64,000 bases of DNA from Finegoldia magna (GTDB taxonomy: Bacteria > Bacillota > Clostridia > Tissierellales > Peptoniphilaceae), in NCBI RefSeq assembly GCF_003182075.1, contig NZ_QGTH01000002.1:1-64000 (forward strand). Direction: 5' to 3'. How positions within the stretch are numbered: the first letter of the stretch is position 1; every line of letters begins with the position of its first letter. Below, piece after piece: positions 1 through 8,542 of this stretch. Under the pieces are notes generated by a model. It was not told where the DNA came from. It saw only the letters and a list, made by a program, of their open reading frames with translations, and made no database searches. Made by a program: the position numbers and the translations under genes.

Positions 1-50
1 AAATATTCTAGTACTAATTTTATTTTAAATTCTTTTGTGTATTTTGGCAT
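1..50 (-). CDS. IS3-like transposase OrfA, N-terminal fragment (partial)
   Basis: The first 16 codons read MPKYTKEFKIKLVLEY and then run off the window. Basic, K-rich starts of the form KYTKEFKxxLV are typical of the helix-turn-helix protein (OrfA) of IS3-family transposases, which binds the element's terminal repeats. The ATG at 48-50 has a strong ribosome binding site (GGAGGGG on the minus strand, bases 58-64). No catalytic DDE part is visible here, so the family call rests on a short motif and on the tip-to-start spacing. It is a partial gene because of the window edge, not because it is visibly broken. Confidence 0.55.
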   Translation of the reverse strand, partial: MPKYTKEFKIKLVLEY

Positions 51-55
51 ACAAA

Positions 56-88
56 AACCCCTCCATCCGTATTCCGGATTTTGGGGTT
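56..88 (-). promoter_or_regulatory. Hairpin hiding the transposase ribosome binding site
   Basis: In minus-strand RNA, AACCCC (83-88) pairs with GGGGTT (56-61), and an inner stem ATCCG/CGGAT (75-79 with 65-69) stacks inside. The 3' arm contains the Shine-Dalgarno bases of the transposase frame. Several insertion sequences use such a fold to block translation from transcripts that enter from outside. Here hcp lies directly upstream on the same strand with no terminator in between. Confidence 0.5.
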
Positions 89-131
89 CAGGTTACTGCG
101 GACTCTTAATTTTACAAGCTTTTATAAATTT

Positions 132-1793
132 TTATTTTGTTTTTATTCCAAATTTTTCCATATCTTCATCAACTTCTCCTATTGGAGCAATTCCAAAATT
201 TTCTACCAAAACATTGGCTACATTTGGAGATAGGAATGCAGGAAGAGTTGGTCCAAGATGAATATTTTTAACGCCTAAGCTCAAAAGTGCAAGTAGTACG
301 ATTACTGCTTTTTGTTCATACCATGCAATGTTATAGCTAATTGGTAAATCGTTGATATCATCAAGACCAAAAGCTTTTTGTAAAGCTTGTGCTATTACAA
401 CTAAAGAATAAGAATCGTTACATTGTCCTGCATCTAAAACTCTTGGAATTCCATTGATATCTCCTAAGTTTAATTTATTGTATCTGTATTTTGCACAACC
501 AGCAGTTAAAATAATTGTGTCATTAGGCAATGCTTTCGCAAAATCTTCGTAATAATTTCTACCTTTTTGTCTTCCATCACAACCTGCCATTACTACAAAT
601 TGTTGAATATCTCCATTTTTAACAGCTTCAACAACTTTATCTGCCAAAGCTAACACTTGATTATGTGCAAATCCACCGACTATTTTACCGTTTTCGATTT
701 CTTTTGGAGATTCACATTTTTTTGCAAGTTCGATTATTTCTGAGAAATCTTTGTGACCATTTTCATCTGCTACAATGTGTTTCATTCCAGGATATGCTGC
801 AACGCCAGTTGTGAATACTTTGTCTTTGTAAGAATCTTTTGGTGGAGTTATGCAGTTAGTAGTCATCAAGATTGGACCATTAAATGATTCGAATTCCTTG
901 TCTTGTAACCACCAAGAATTTCCGTAATTTCCCACGAAATTATCGTATTTTTTGAAAGCTGGATAATAATTTGCAGGTAACATTTCACTGTGAGTATACA
1001 CGTCTACTCCTGTGTTTTGAGTTTGTTCCAAAAGCATTTCCATATCTTTCAAATCATGACCCGAAATTAAAATCGCAGGATTGTTTCTAACTCCTATGTT
1101 TACTTCTGAAATTTCTGGATTTCCATATGCAGATGTATTAGCGTTATCCAAAAGAGCCATTGCTGCTGCACCATTAGAACCAGTTTGTAGTGTAAGATCA
1201 ATCAAATCTTCTACAGATAAACTATCGTCCATTAATTTTCCAAGTGTTTCTTCCATAAAAATGTCGACATTTTCATCGAACTTACCAAGAACATTTGCAT
1301 GTCTATTGTAGGCTGCCATTCCCTTCAATCCGTAAGTAATAAGTTCTCTAAGACTTCTCTTATCGTCATCCAAAGTATTCAACACGCCTATAATTTGTGA
1401 TTTTAATTTTAACTCATCATCGTCTTTTTCGTTATACAAAGCTGCCTTTGACAAGTTTTCTTTGTCATCTAAGCCTTCGATTAATTTTTGGTTCAAATCG
1501 ATAGTTTCTTTTACTTTTTCTAACAAATCTTCGTAGTGGAAGTTTGCATTAGTAATTGTAGTAAACAAATTATTGTTGACATAAGAATGTAAATCAGAGA
1601 TATCTTTGTTTTCTTTTCTCATTCTAGTTAGGATTTCGCCTAATCCTTTTGTAACCCATACAAGCAAGTCTTCGATGTTTGCTACATCTGATGTTTTACC
1701 GCAAACCCCTTTTTTTGTACATGCGATGTTTTTTGCTGTTTCTTGACATTGATAACAAAACATTTCTTCATTTTTTTCAATAGTTTTTTCCAT
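132..1793 (-). CDS. hcp: Hydroxylamine reductase (hybrid-cluster protein)
   Basis: Hcp contains a hybrid iron-sulfur-oxygen cluster and reduces hydroxylamine or, more likely in vivo, nitric oxide in the cytoplasm. The product is 553 residues, the usual length. Near the N-terminus C13, C16, C25 and C31 (FCYQCQE...CTKKGVCGK) give the compact four-cysteine cluster motif of strict anaerobes; further ligands occur in motifs such as [14 protein letters not shown] and GQCNDSYS. The start at 1793 is chosen because GGGGGA lies seven bases upstream; Met11 has no such site. The gene follows a Crp/Fnr regulator on the same strand and has a perfect Fnr-type palindrome in its promoter. An IS end begins about 15 bases after its stop, and no terminator of its own is visible. 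Confidence 0.95.
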   Translation of the reverse strand: MEKTIEKNEEMFCYQCQETAKNIACTKKGVCGKTSDVANIEDLLVWVTKGLGEILTRMRKENKDISDLHSYVNNNLFTTITNANFHYEDLLEKVKETIDLNQKLIEGLDDKENLSKAALYNEKDDDELKLKSQIIGVLNTLDDDKRSLRELITYGLKGMAAYNRHANVLGKFDENVDIFMEETLGKLMDDSLSVEDLIDLTLQTGSNGAAAMALLDNANTSAYGNPEISEVNIGVRNNPAILISGHDLKDMEMLLEQTQNTGVDVYTHSEMLPANYYPAFKKYDNFVGNYGNSWWLQDKEFESFNGPILMTTNCITPPKDSYKDKVFTTGVAAYPGMKHIVADENGHKDFSEIIELAKKCESPKEIENGKIVGGFAHNQVLALADKVVEAVKNGDIQQFVVMAGCDGRQKGRNYYEDFAKALPNDTIILTAGCAKYRYNKLNLGDINGIPRVLDAGQCNDSYSLVVIAQALQKAFGLDDINDLPISYNIAWYEQKAVIVLLALLSLGVKNIHLGPTLPAFLSPNVANVLVENFGIAPIGEVDEDMEKFGIKTK

Positions 1794-1830
1794 TTTATTT
1801 CCCCCTTGATTAAGTCTAACTTATGGTTTA

Positions 1831-1874
1831 ATTATAATTAATTTACAGAATGGGTTTCTGTAACATAAGTTACA
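1831..1874 (-). promoter_or_regulatory. hcp promoter with Crp/Fnr-type operator and second palindrome
   Basis: A perfect palindrome TGTAAC-TTAT-GTTACA (minus-strand reading) lies at 1859-1874. A -10 box TATAAT (minus strand) is at 1831-1836, which places the palindrome centre about 42 bases upstream of the predicted start, the class II activator position. The -35 region is poor, as expected of an activator-dependent promoter. A second perfect palindrome, TTACAGAA-N5-TTCTGTAA, lies at 1843-1863 and overlaps the first by five bases. Binding of the neighbouring Crp/Fnr protein is inferred. Confidence 0.65.
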
Positions 1875-1882
1875 TTTGTTCA

Positions 1883-2536
1883 TTACAATAAGTTTTCCAA
1901 TTGTTCTCTGTTTTTAATTTTAATTTTAGATCCGTTTAATTCTATAAGACCACTATCTTCCATGCTCAACAATTCCCTTGATAATGAAGGTCTGGTCGTA
2001 GCCATAAAATCTGCCATCTGTTGTCTTGTCATTCCAGTACTTGATACGTCTTTTTTTTCTGTTTGAATTAAAAAAGTTGCGATTTTTTGCCTCAAAGAAA
2101 AACTAGACAACAATCTTACCTTGCTATTTAAGAAAAATGCTTTTTCTGCAAGAATCGTTATAAGATTAGTCATAATTTTGTTTTTAATCGGAGTGGAGCT
2201 TTCAGATATATCGAAAAAACTTACAGGAATTTCAAGAATTTCGCAATCAGTGTTGCACACTAATGTAAAATCGCTGATTTTATTCAAATATGAATACACC
2301 TCAGCCATTACTTCCCCATGATTTTTGAAAATATTCACGACAGTGTTTTTCCCATTAATATCCGTCTTTTCAAGACTGAGCTTTCCGCTTTTCAAAACGT
2401 AGATTTTATTGCAAATATCTCCAGGCGAAAAAACATACGAATTTTTGTTGTATTTGTTTATTATCGAATTTGATTCAATAAGAAATTGTTTAAATTCTTC
2501 TTCTGTAAAATTTTTAAAAAGTTTTGAATTTATCAT
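1883..2536 (-). CDS. Crp/Fnr-family transcriptional regulator (probable HcpR type)
   Basis: This 217-residue cytoplasmic DNA-binding protein has an N-terminal cyclic-nucleotide-binding-like beta-barrel (about residues 15-115), a dimer helix and a C-terminal Crp-type winged helix with the recognition segment TRQQMADFMATTRPSLSREL. No cysteine cluster of the Fnr type is present near the N-terminus, so it is not an oxygen-sensing iron-sulfur Fnr in the E. coli sense. It lies immediately upstream of hcp on the same strand, and a Crp/Fnr-type palindrome sits in the 90-base gap. Family knowledge (HcpR regulators of hcp) and this context suggest that it activates hcp under nitrosative stress; the signal it senses cannot be read from the sequence. 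Confidence 0.85.
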   Translation of the reverse strand: MINSKLFKNFTEEEFKQFLIESNSIINKYNKNSYVFSPGDICNKIYVLKSGKLSLEKTDINGKNTVVNIFKNHGEVMAEVYSYLNKISDFTLVCNTDCEILEIPVSFFDISESSTPIKNKIMTNLITILAEKAFFLNSKVRLLSSFSLRQKIATFLIQTEKKDVSSTGMTRQQMADFMATTRPSLSRELLSMEDSGLIELNGSKIKIKNREQLENLL

Positions 2537-2580
2537 TTAATCACCATTATTTTTATACCCAATAATTTTATATGTACACT

Positions 2581-2614
2581 AAAAAACGCACCAGAATTTT
2601 CATTCTAATGCGTT
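2581..2614 (-). terminator. Rho-independent terminator after the polymerase-like gene
   Basis: On the minus strand AACGCA..AGAAT pairs with ATTCT..TGCGTT around a GAAA loop and is followed by a T-run. Confidence 0.75.
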
Positions 2615-2619
2615 TGGTT

Positions 2620-4041
2620 TTAAGCATATGGTAAATATTTTTTGTCGTCTGAATTGTAGAATGTAGCCATGCCATATCCTATACAGAAAAATAATGATGC
2701 CAGGTCATAAGCTGATCCACTGACTAATATCATAAATGCATTCCCAATTATAAATATTAATAATTCTCCAGTTATTTTTTTAGTTTTAATTTGCTTAATA
2801 ACTCTAATAAATAACAACATAATACATAAAATAATTGGAGTAGCTAATAAAAATCCCAAATCAGCAAACATTTCTAAAGCAAAATTATGCGGATAAATTC
2901 CATACTTCATATTAAATCCAAAAGATCCTAGTCCTTTAAATGGTCTATTCTTCGCTTCGGCAAAAGCTAATTTATACAAACTTACTCTATCTCTTATATC
3001 TAATTTTTTTCCATCTTTAGAAACAAGCTCTTTTTCTACCCATTTATGATTATTTATTGGCTTCGGATCACTAACTAATTCATTTATATCTTCAGTTGTT
3101 AGTATACCCGTTTCTGAAGTTTTTATCTTTCCTTCTTCAATACTTTCAGTTATGACATCAAATCTGCCTTCACTAACTTTTGGAATTCCATAATTTATTT
3201 TTGGCAGTTCTATACTAGGAATTTTAATATTTCCAAATACAAACACACACATTACTAAATATATAGCAAATAAAATTTTAGGTTTCTTAGCCCATTTTTT
3301 ATCTTTTATAAGCAAAATAATTAATATTATATAAAAAATTAATGAACCTAAAATCGCCCCTCTAGTTGTAGCAATTTGTATCATATACCATAAGAAAAAC
3401 GCCATAATAATTCTAAAACCTGGATGAACATTGATTTTTTTATTAAAAATACTATATTCTATACTTACAAAACCATCTCTGTAAATATTTAATAATATTG
3501 CAAACATCATAGGCATCCAAGCATAAGACAACGACATATAGCTCATTGCTCCTAAATTTCTAGTCCAATAAACATCTTTCATATCTAATGAAATCTTAAA
3601 ATAGCATATCATTGCTGGAATTGTTATAATAGATAATTTTTCCATCCAATAAAAGAAGTTTTTTTCCAAAGAACGCTTATTAATGTAATGACCTATTAAA
3701 AATGCGGGTATACTGAAAATTATAAATCTCTGCAAATATTGGATAATTTTTGTATTTATCCCCCATAATGCAAAAGCATAGACATATATTAATAACCAAA
3801 TAAATATAGGTGTGTAATTTTTAAGCTTTTCTTTTACAAAAAATTCTTCCTTATACATATAAAATAAAACCCAAAGAAAATAACAAACATTTACTAAGAT
3901 AAAAATTATTTTCCTGATTTTGCTATCAGCTCCACCTAATCCTAGTGGATATAATGTCATATTAATTAATCCATCTAAAATAAATGGAAGAGGTAAAAAC
4001 CATAGTTTTTTTAAATTAATTGTTCTTTCTGTGTCAGTCAT
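2620..4041 (-). CDS. O-antigen ligase/polymerase-like (Wzy_C) membrane protein
   Basis: This 473-residue integral membrane protein has about eleven or twelve hydrophobic segments. A hydrophilic loop lies at about residues 280-375, and just after it comes the family signature (RVSLYKLAFAEAKNRPFKGLG, then PHNFALEMFADLG). Such proteins join or polymerise lipid-linked glycans at the outer face of the membrane. In a Gram-positive organism the substrate would be a capsule or wall polysaccharide or a teichoic-acid-like glycan. No other glycan genes flank it, so the substrate is unknown. It has its own terminator and appears monocistronic. Confidence 0.7.
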   Translation of the reverse strand: MTDTERTINLKKLWFLPLPFILDGLINMTLYPLGLGGADSKIRKIIFILVNVCYFLWVLFYMYKEEFFVKEKLKNYTPIFIWLLIYVYAFALWGINTKIIQYLQRFIIFSIPAFLIGHYINKRSLEKNFFYWMEKLSIITIPAMICYFKISLDMKDVYWTRNLGAMSYMSLSYAWMPMMFAILLNIYRDGFVSIEYSIFNKKINVHPGFRIIMAFFLWYMIQIATTRGAILGSLIFYIILIILLIKDKKWAKKPKILFAIYLVMCVFVFGNIKIPSIELPKINYGIPKVSEGRFDVITESIEEGKIKTSETGILTTEDINELVSDPKPINNHKWVEKELVSKDGKKLDIRDRVSLYKLAFAEAKNRPFKGLGSFGFNMKYGIYPHNFALEMFADLGFLLATPIILCIMLLFIRVIKQIKTKKITGELLIFIIGNAFMILVSGSAYDLASLFFCIGYGMATFYNSDDKKYLPYA

Positions 4042-4100
4042 AAATTCCCCTTTTCATTTTTTTACTAAATTAGTATACCATAATTAAACGCGATAATAAA

Positions 4101-5042
4101 CTAATTTACTTTATTTTTAGGGATTTCTCCGTTTTTAAATTGCATAATATTGTCAAAAGTAAATTCTCCCATTTGAACACGTGCAAGTTTAGTAGCATTT
4201 CCCAAATGAGGCGCCAATAAAATATTCTTAGCATTTCTCAAATCTTCTGAAATTTTGGGTTCAAATTCGTACACATCCAATGCACAACCAGCAATTTTCT
4301 CATCATTTAATGCATTTATCAAATCTTGTTCGCTTATAACTTTGCCACGAGATGCGTTGATTAGAAAAGCAGTTTTTTTCATTTTTGAGAATGCTTTTGC
4401 ATCTATTAAGTGATGTAATTTTTCGCTATAAGCTGTGTGTAAAGTTATTACGTCACTGTTTTCAAGTAAATAATCTAACTCTACTTGCTTTGCCCCATCA
4501 ACTTCCCTTTTGCTTCGATTGTAGAATATAACATCCATATCGAAAGCTTTGGCTTTTCTCATAACTTCAGTTCCAATTCTTCCAAGTCCAATTATTCCCA
4601 AAGTTTTCCCTTCCAATGTTTCTCCCAGACCATACACAGGCTTCCATCCTTCGAATGAATCGTCGTAGCAATCAGAATTCATTTTTGTAATATTTCTGAG
4701 TAGATCTATCATCAAACCAAAAGTCAATTCTGCAGTTGATTTTGTCGATGCAGATGCAGGTGCGTTTGTGACAATTATTCCTTTTTCTTTTGCGTAATCA
4801 ATGTCAACATTGTCAAAACCAGCGCCGTAATTTGCAATTATTTTCAAATTTTTAGCTGCATCGATAATTTCTGAATCAATTTTTTCACTCAAAGGGCACA
4901 CTAATCCTTCGACATCTTTTATTCTGGTTTTCAATTCTTCCTTCGACAAAAAGTCCAAACTATCGTGATAATCTACTTCAAAATTCTCTTCATATTTTTT
5001 TTTAATTTCTTCAGGGATTCTATTAGTAATCAAAACTTTCAT
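4101..5042 (-). CDS. D-2-hydroxyacid dehydrogenase (NAD-dependent)
   Basis: This 313-residue cytoplasmic oxidoreductase belongs to the D-isomer-specific 2-hydroxyacid dehydrogenases, which interconvert 2-oxoacids and D-2-hydroxyacids with NAD(P)H. The Rossmann motif GLGRIGTEV lies near residue 150. The catalytic arginine is in NASRGKV and the catalytic histidine in LLAPHLGNAT. Glyoxylate/hydroxypyruvate reductase-like or phosphoglycerate-type substrates are both possible; there is no C-terminal ACT domain, so it is not a standard SerA. Its start codon overlaps the end of the upstream PHP-domain gene by one base, so the two are probably translated from one message. Confidence 0.85.
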   Translation of the reverse strand: MKVLITNRIPEEIKKKYEENFEVDYHDSLDFLSKEELKTRIKDVEGLVCPLSEKIDSEIIDAAKNLKIIANYGAGFDNVDIDYAKEKGIIVTNAPASASTKSTAELTFGLMIDLLRNITKMNSDCYDDSFEGWKPVYGLGETLEGKTLGIIGLGRIGTEVMRKAKAFDMDVIFYNRSKREVDGAKQVELDYLLENSDVITLHTAYSEKLHHLIDAKAFSKMKKTAFLINASRGKVISEQDLINALNDEKIAGCALDVYEFEPKISEDLRNAKNILLAPHLGNATKLARVQMGEFTFDNIMQFKNGEIPKNKVN

Positions 5043-5833
5043 TACATATCCTCCATTTTTATTGTAGTCATTTTTCTATTTTCAAACATCGCCAAATACT
5101 TTGCATCCACACTTTTTAATAATTTGAAAGCATCATCAAAGTGATATCTGTAATAATTTTCATAATGCGCATCGCTACCAACTGAGAATAATTTGCCCTT
5201 CATTTTTACATATTTTTTGAGCGCAAATGTGTAATATTCTAAGTTGTCGTATTGATACACGCTTCTTGTGTTAAGCTCCAATGCTTTTTCATCATTAATA
5301 AGTTCTGCGAAAACTTTTGTCAAAAATTCATCCACAATATCCATATTTTTAGATTCCAATTTATTAAGTCTTAATGCGTAATCAATGTGTGTTAACACGT
5401 CAAAATCTTTGAAATTATTCACAGCTTCCAGCATTTTTTCAAAATAATTTGTAAGAAACTCTCTTTGAGAATAATCTTCTGGCTTTGGATTCATAAAATC
5501 TTTGCCTCCATATTGATGAACTGATAGAAGTTGAATGTCATAATCTCTGCTGTTCACAGTGTTTTTGATTTTCTCTAAGTTTTCTGTTGTGTATCCAATT
5601 TCTATTCCTTTTAAGATTTTTTGTGAACTTTTTTGGTTGTGTTCTTCAATCACTTTTACGTATTTGCCATAATCAATGTCCACATCCTCAACTCTACCAT
5701 CATTATAGGTAAATCCATAATCCAAGTGTTCGGTTGTGATAATGTCACCTTTTACAAGTTTCAAATAATTTTCAAATTTTTCTTTACTATCGAATGAAAA
5801 TTCCGTATGACAATGTTGATCTCTATAATACAT
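5042..5833 (-). CDS. PHP-domain phosphatase (histidinol-phosphatase-like)
   Basis: This 263-residue protein carries the metal-binding motifs of the PHP superfamily in order: QHCHTEFSFDS at residues 6-16, a central LSVHQYGG, DVLTHIDYALR and the C-terminal SVGSDAHYE. Members of this branch (HisK/HisJ-like) hydrolyse phosphate esters such as histidinol phosphate. No histidine-biosynthesis gene is nearby, so the real substrate is uncertain. It overlaps the next gene, a D-2-hydroxyacid dehydrogenase, by one base, which suggests coupled translation and perhaps consecutive steps on the same metabolite; that link is inference. Confidence 0.75.
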   Translation of the reverse strand: MYYRDQHCHTEFSFDSKEKFENYLKLVKGDIITTEHLDYGFTYNDGRVEDVDIDYGKYVKVIEEHNQKSSQKILKGIEIGYTTENLEKIKNTVNSRDYDIQLLSVHQYGGKDFMNPKPEDYSQREFLTNYFEKMLEAVNNFKDFDVLTHIDYALRLNKLESKNMDIVDEFLTKVFAELINDEKALELNTRSVYQYDNLEYYTFALKKYVKMKGKLFSVGSDAHYENYYRYHFDDAFKLLKSVDAKYLAMFENRKMTTIKMEDM

Positions 5834-5851
5834 ATAACTCCTTAAATGAAC

Positions 5852-5880
5852 GAAAAGATGCTAAATAACTAGCATCTTTT
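5852..5880 (-). terminator. Terminator of the deoD-deoC operon
   Basis: GATGCTA and TAGCATC form a perfect seven-base-pair stem around a six-base loop. On the minus strand the stem is followed by a short T-run. Confidence 0.65.
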
Positions 5881-5884
5881 ACAA

Positions 5885-6535
5885 TTATCCTTCTACTATT
5901 TTAATACCGCTTGATGCTCCGATTCTATCTGCTCCATTTTCTATCATAGATAAAGCTTCTTCTCTAGAATGAATTCCACCACTTGCTTTTACCATAGCTT
6001 TGTCTCCAACAGTATCTTTCATCAATTTGACATCTTCTACTTTTGCTCCTCCTGTTGAAAAACCTGTAGAAGTCTTCACGAAATCAGTGCCGCACTTCAC
6101 GGAGATTTCACAAGCTTTTTTCTTTTCTTCATCAGTTAATAAACAAGTTTCGATAATTACTTTCAAAACTTTTCCTTTTGTAGCATCTCTTACAGCTTGG
6201 ATATCTTTTTCAACATAATCATAATCTTGTTCTTTTAATTTGCCGATATTGATAACCATGTCGATTTCATCTGCACCATCTTCGATTGCTGTCTTTGCTT
6301 CAAAAGCTTTTGATTTGATACTCATAGCACCAAGTGGAAATCCCACAACAGTGCACACCAAAACGCTTGAATTTTCCAAAGACTTTTTAACCAAAGATGT
6401 GTAACAAGAATTTACGCACACGCTTTTAAAATCGTATTTAACTGCTTCATCGCAGATTTTTTTGATGTCAGCTGATGTTGCATCTGCTTTTAATAAAGTG
6501 TGGTCGATATATTTATTTAATTCCATATTATTCAC
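5885..6535 (-). CDS. deoC: Deoxyribose-phosphate aldolase
   Basis: DeoC splits 2-deoxyribose-5-phosphate into glyceraldehyde-3-phosphate and acetaldehyde, the last step of deoxynucleoside catabolism. The 216-residue protein has the TIM-barrel motifs of the family: DHTLLKAD at the N-terminus, the Schiff-base lysine in [10 protein letters not shown], and MVKASGGI with the second active-site lysine. It overlaps the end of deoD by eight bases and shares its promoter, so purine deoxynucleoside phosphorolysis and sugar cleavage are co-expressed. ATG at 6535 gives [14 protein letters not shown]; Met4 is an alternative start. Confidence 0.95.
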   Translation of the reverse strand: MNNMELNKYIDHTLLKADATSADIKKICDEAVKYDFKSVCVNSCYTSLVKKSLENSSVLVCTVVGFPLGAMSIKSKAFEAKTAIEDGADEIDMVINIGKLKEQDYDYVEKDIQAVRDATKGKVLKVIIETCLLTDEEKKKACEISVKCGTDFVKTSTGFSTGGAKVEDVKLMKDTVGDKAMVKASGGIHSREEALSMIENGADRIGASSGIKIVEG

Positions 6536-7232
6536 CTAATTCCAATGCTATTTCCATCATTTTTGTAAATGATGTTTGTCTTTCTTCAGGAGTAGTTTGC
6601 TTATCTGAATGGAATGAGTCAGAAATTGTCAAAATAGTCAAAGCTCTTGCGTTGTTTGCTTTTGCTGTCAAATACAATCCGTAGCTTTCCATTTCAACTG
6701 CTAACACGCCCATTTTTTCCCATTTTTTCCATTCTTCAGATTTTTGGTTGTAGAAAATATCTGCTGAGAATACATTTCCAACGTGAACGTCGATGTTTTT
6801 TTCTTCTGCAACATTTACTGCTTTTCTCAACAAATCATAATCACAAATCGCTGAAAAAGTTCCTTCCAAATCGAATTGGTGAGCAAAGTTGGAATCTGAA
6901 CAACTTCCCATTGCTATTACGACATCGTACAAATCAAGGTCTTTGCTGTAAGCTCCTGCTGAACCAATTCTAATTAGATTTTCTACTCCGTATTCGTTGA
7001 TAAGTTCGTAAGAATAAATTCCTATAGATGGAATTCCCATTCCAGTTCCCATAACAGAAATTTCTTTTCCTTTGTATTTTCCAGTGTATCCGAACATATT
7101 TCTAACTGCGTTGAATTGTTTTACATCTTCCAAGAAATTATCTGCAATAAATTTCGCTCTCAATGGATCTCCTGGCAATAAAACTGTTTTTGCGATATCT
7201 CCTTTTTTCGCTTCGATATGTGGTGTTGACAT
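6528..7232 (-). CDS. deoD: Purine nucleoside phosphorylase (hexameric type)
   Basis: DeoD cleaves purine (deoxy)nucleosides with phosphate to free base and (deoxy)ribose-1-phosphate in the cytoplasm. The 234-residue length and the start [26 protein letters not shown] are characteristic. Phosphate- and nucleoside-binding motifs are seen in [25 protein letters not shown] and the catalytic aspartate of ISDSF. It is the first gene of the deoD-deoC operon and has a GGAGG ribosome binding site. A perfect 9-bp inverted repeat in its upstream region could be a repressor site. Confidence 0.95.
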   Translation of the reverse strand: MSTPHIEAKKGDIAKTVLLPGDPLRAKFIADNFLEDVKQFNAVRNMFGYTGKYKGKEISVMGTGMGIPSIGIYSYELINEYGVENLIRIGSAGAYSKDLDLYDVVIAMGSCSDSNFAHQFDLEGTFSAICDYDLLRKAVNVAEEKNIDVHVGNVFSADIFYNQKSEEWKKWEKMGVLAVEMESYGLYLTAKANNARALTILTISDSFHSDKQTTPEERQTSFTKMMEIALELGE

Positions 7233-7262
7233 AATTACCTCCTAATAATTTACAATGACAAC

Positions 7263-7291
7263 ATCAAAAATTTTTCTGATATATTTTTGAT
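7263..7291. promoter_or_regulatory. Inverted repeat upstream of deoD
   Basis: ATCAAAAAT and ATTTTTGAT form perfect nine-base arms separated by eleven bases, 31 bases before the deoD start. It could be an operator for a nucleoside-responsive repressor or a leader hairpin. No regulator gene is adjacent. Confidence 0.35.
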
Positions 7292-7332
7292 TGCATTTTT
7301 TCTTAAACTGATTTTAACATTATTTCCACTTA

Positions 7333-7363
7333 AATAAGAGAGAAATCCTGTTTCTCTCTTATT
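7333..7363 (-). terminator. Terminator of the hibernation-factor gene
   Basis: AATAAGAGAGAAA and TTTCTCTCTTATT form a perfect thirteen-base-pair stem around a five-base loop. It lies just downstream of hpf on the minus strand. Confidence 0.7.
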
Positions 7364-7387
7364 ATATCATCAATTTGAACATTTTTG

Positions 7388-7927
7388 CTATTTTTCAAAT
7401 CCTGGAACTAATAATCCGTAGTTGCCATCTTTTCTTTTGTAAACAACATTTACATTATTAGTTTTTGAATCCAAGAACACGAAGAAATCATGATCGATTA
7501 ATTCCATTTGCATGATAGCTTCTTCCTTGTCCATTGGTTTGATTCCAAATTCTTTTGTCTTAACGATTGCACCTGTTGGGATTTCTTTGTCGTTGTTTTC
7601 TTCAACAGCTTCAAATCTTATTGAATTACTTTCTGTAAATCTCTTTTGTAATTTTGTTTTGTGTTTTCTTATTTGTCTTGCTAACGCGTCTTCAACTCTG
7701 TCGATAGCTGTTTTAATATCTTCGTTGGATTCTTCCGCTCTTAAAACAACTCCTTTATCTAAAATCATAGTGACTTCAACTCTCGCTTTATCTTTTTCTT
7801 TTTTGAATACTACACGAGCTTGTTGTTCATCATGGAAATATTTATCTAACTTGTGTAATTTAGATTCTGCCATTTGTTTCAAATCATCAGTCAATTTGAT
7901 ATCTTTTGTTACATAATTAAGTTTCAT
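7388..7927 (-). CDS. hpf: Ribosome hibernation promoting factor, long form
   Basis: Long HPF binds the decoding centre and dimerises 70S ribosomes into inactive 100S particles in stationary phase. The 179-residue protein has the N-terminal S30AE domain (about 1-100, with KLHKLDKYF and a basic helix RVEDALARQIRKHKTKLQKR) and the C-terminal dimerisation domain (about 125-179, VKTKEFGIKPMDKEEAIMQM and NVVYKRKDGNYGL). This is the normal Firmicutes length. It is monocistronic, with its own terminator. The leader contains a perfect palindrome, TAAGAAAT-A-ATTTCTTA (7950-7966), of unknown role. Confidence 0.93.
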   Translation of the reverse strand: MKLNYVTKDIKLTDDLKQMAESKLHKLDKYFHDEQQARVVFKKEKDKARVEVTMILDKGVVLRAEESNEDIKTAIDRVEDALARQIRKHKTKLQKRFTESNSIRFEAVEENNDKEIPTGAIVKTKEFGIKPMDKEEAIMQMELIDHDFFVFLDSKTNNVNVVYKRKDGNYGLLVPGFEK

Positions 7928-8028
7928 AAAATTCCTCCTGTTTATGAATTAAGAAATAATTTCTTATTTTCTTATTCTATATATACCCAATTTACATTTT
8001 TGCAAACGATACTAATCACTAAATCAAA

Positions 8029-8073
8029 AAAACAAAAAACTTCCCCTTACAAATTTTCATTTGCTGGGGAAGT
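8029..8073 (-). terminator. Terminator of the copA-copZ-csoR operon
   Basis: ACTTCCCC (8039-8046) pairs with GGGGAAGT (8066-8073), with an inner CAAAT/ATTTG stem. On the minus strand the hairpin is followed by a T-rich run. Confidence 0.8.
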
Positions 8074-8078
8074 CTTCG

Positions 8079-8342
8079 TTATTTGATATATTTGTCAATA
8101 ATGTTGATTACTTCTTCGATTTTTTCATCTGCATTATCATTTTCTATTGCATGTTTAACGCATGTTCTCATGTGTCCGTTTAAAATGTCGATGTTCGCTT
8201 TTTTCAATTGACCAATACAACTCAAAATCTGAGTGGAAATATCCACACAATATCTGTCCTCTTCAATCATATTTACAATCGCATCGAGTTGTCCACGAAC
8301 AGTTTTGATTTTTTTGAGGGCTTTTTGTTTGTGTTCTGTCAT
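8079..8342 (-). CDS. csoR: CsoR-type copper-sensing repressor
   Basis: CsoR is a small all-helical DNA-binding repressor that is released by Cu(I). The 87-residue product has the family's start (RGQLDAIVNMIEEDRYC) and all three Cu(I) ligands in the expected spacing: C32, H57 and C61 (YCVDIS and GHMRTC). It is the last gene of copA-copZ-csoR; its start overlaps the copZ stop by one base. A GC-rich CsoR-like box lies directly after the copA -10 element, so the operon is probably autoregulated. Confidence 0.88.
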   Translation of the reverse strand: MTEHKQKALKKIKTVRGQLDAIVNMIEEDRYCVDISTQILSCIGQLKKANIDILNGHMRTCVKHAIENDNADEKIEEVINIIDKYIK

Positions 8343-8542
8343 TATTTCACAGTAGCCTCAAATCCTATTTCATCAATAGCTTTGATGATGTCATCTTCAT
8401 GAAAATCGCCTTCAACTACAGCTTTTTTGTCTTCTAATGAAACATTTACATTTGTAACTCCATCGACTGATTTACAAGCCTTTGTAACTGATTCTACGCA
8501 ATGATTGCACACCATATCCAATACTTCAAATTCTTTTTTCAT
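8342..8542 (-). CDS. copZ: Copper chaperone (HMA domain protein)
   Basis: This 66-residue protein is a single heavy-metal-associated domain with the Cu(I)-binding pair C12 and C15 in DMVCNHCVES. CopZ-type chaperones deliver Cu(I) to the N-terminal domains of the CopA ATPase and to CsoR. It sits between copA and csoR and overlaps each by one base (TAATG-type junctions), so translation of the three is likely coupled. Confidence 0.88.
   Translation of the reverse strand: MKKEFEVLDMVCNHCVESVTKACKSVDGVTNVNVSLEDKKAVVEGDFHEDDIIKAIDEIGFEATVK

Larger units (their letters stand above)
1..116 (-). mobile_element. End of an IS3-family-like insertion sequence
   Basis: On the minus strand this stretch runs from a TG-starting tip near 116 through a short leader into the start of a transposase-like reading frame that leaves the window at base 1. 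The encoded N-terminus (KYTKEFKIKLVLEY) resembles the helix-turn-helix OrfA of IS3/IS150-group elements. The tip lies about 15 bases beyond the hcp stop codon, in the same orientation as hcp. The opposite end and any target-site duplication are outside the window, so the exact boundary at 115-116 is inferred. Confidence 0.6.
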
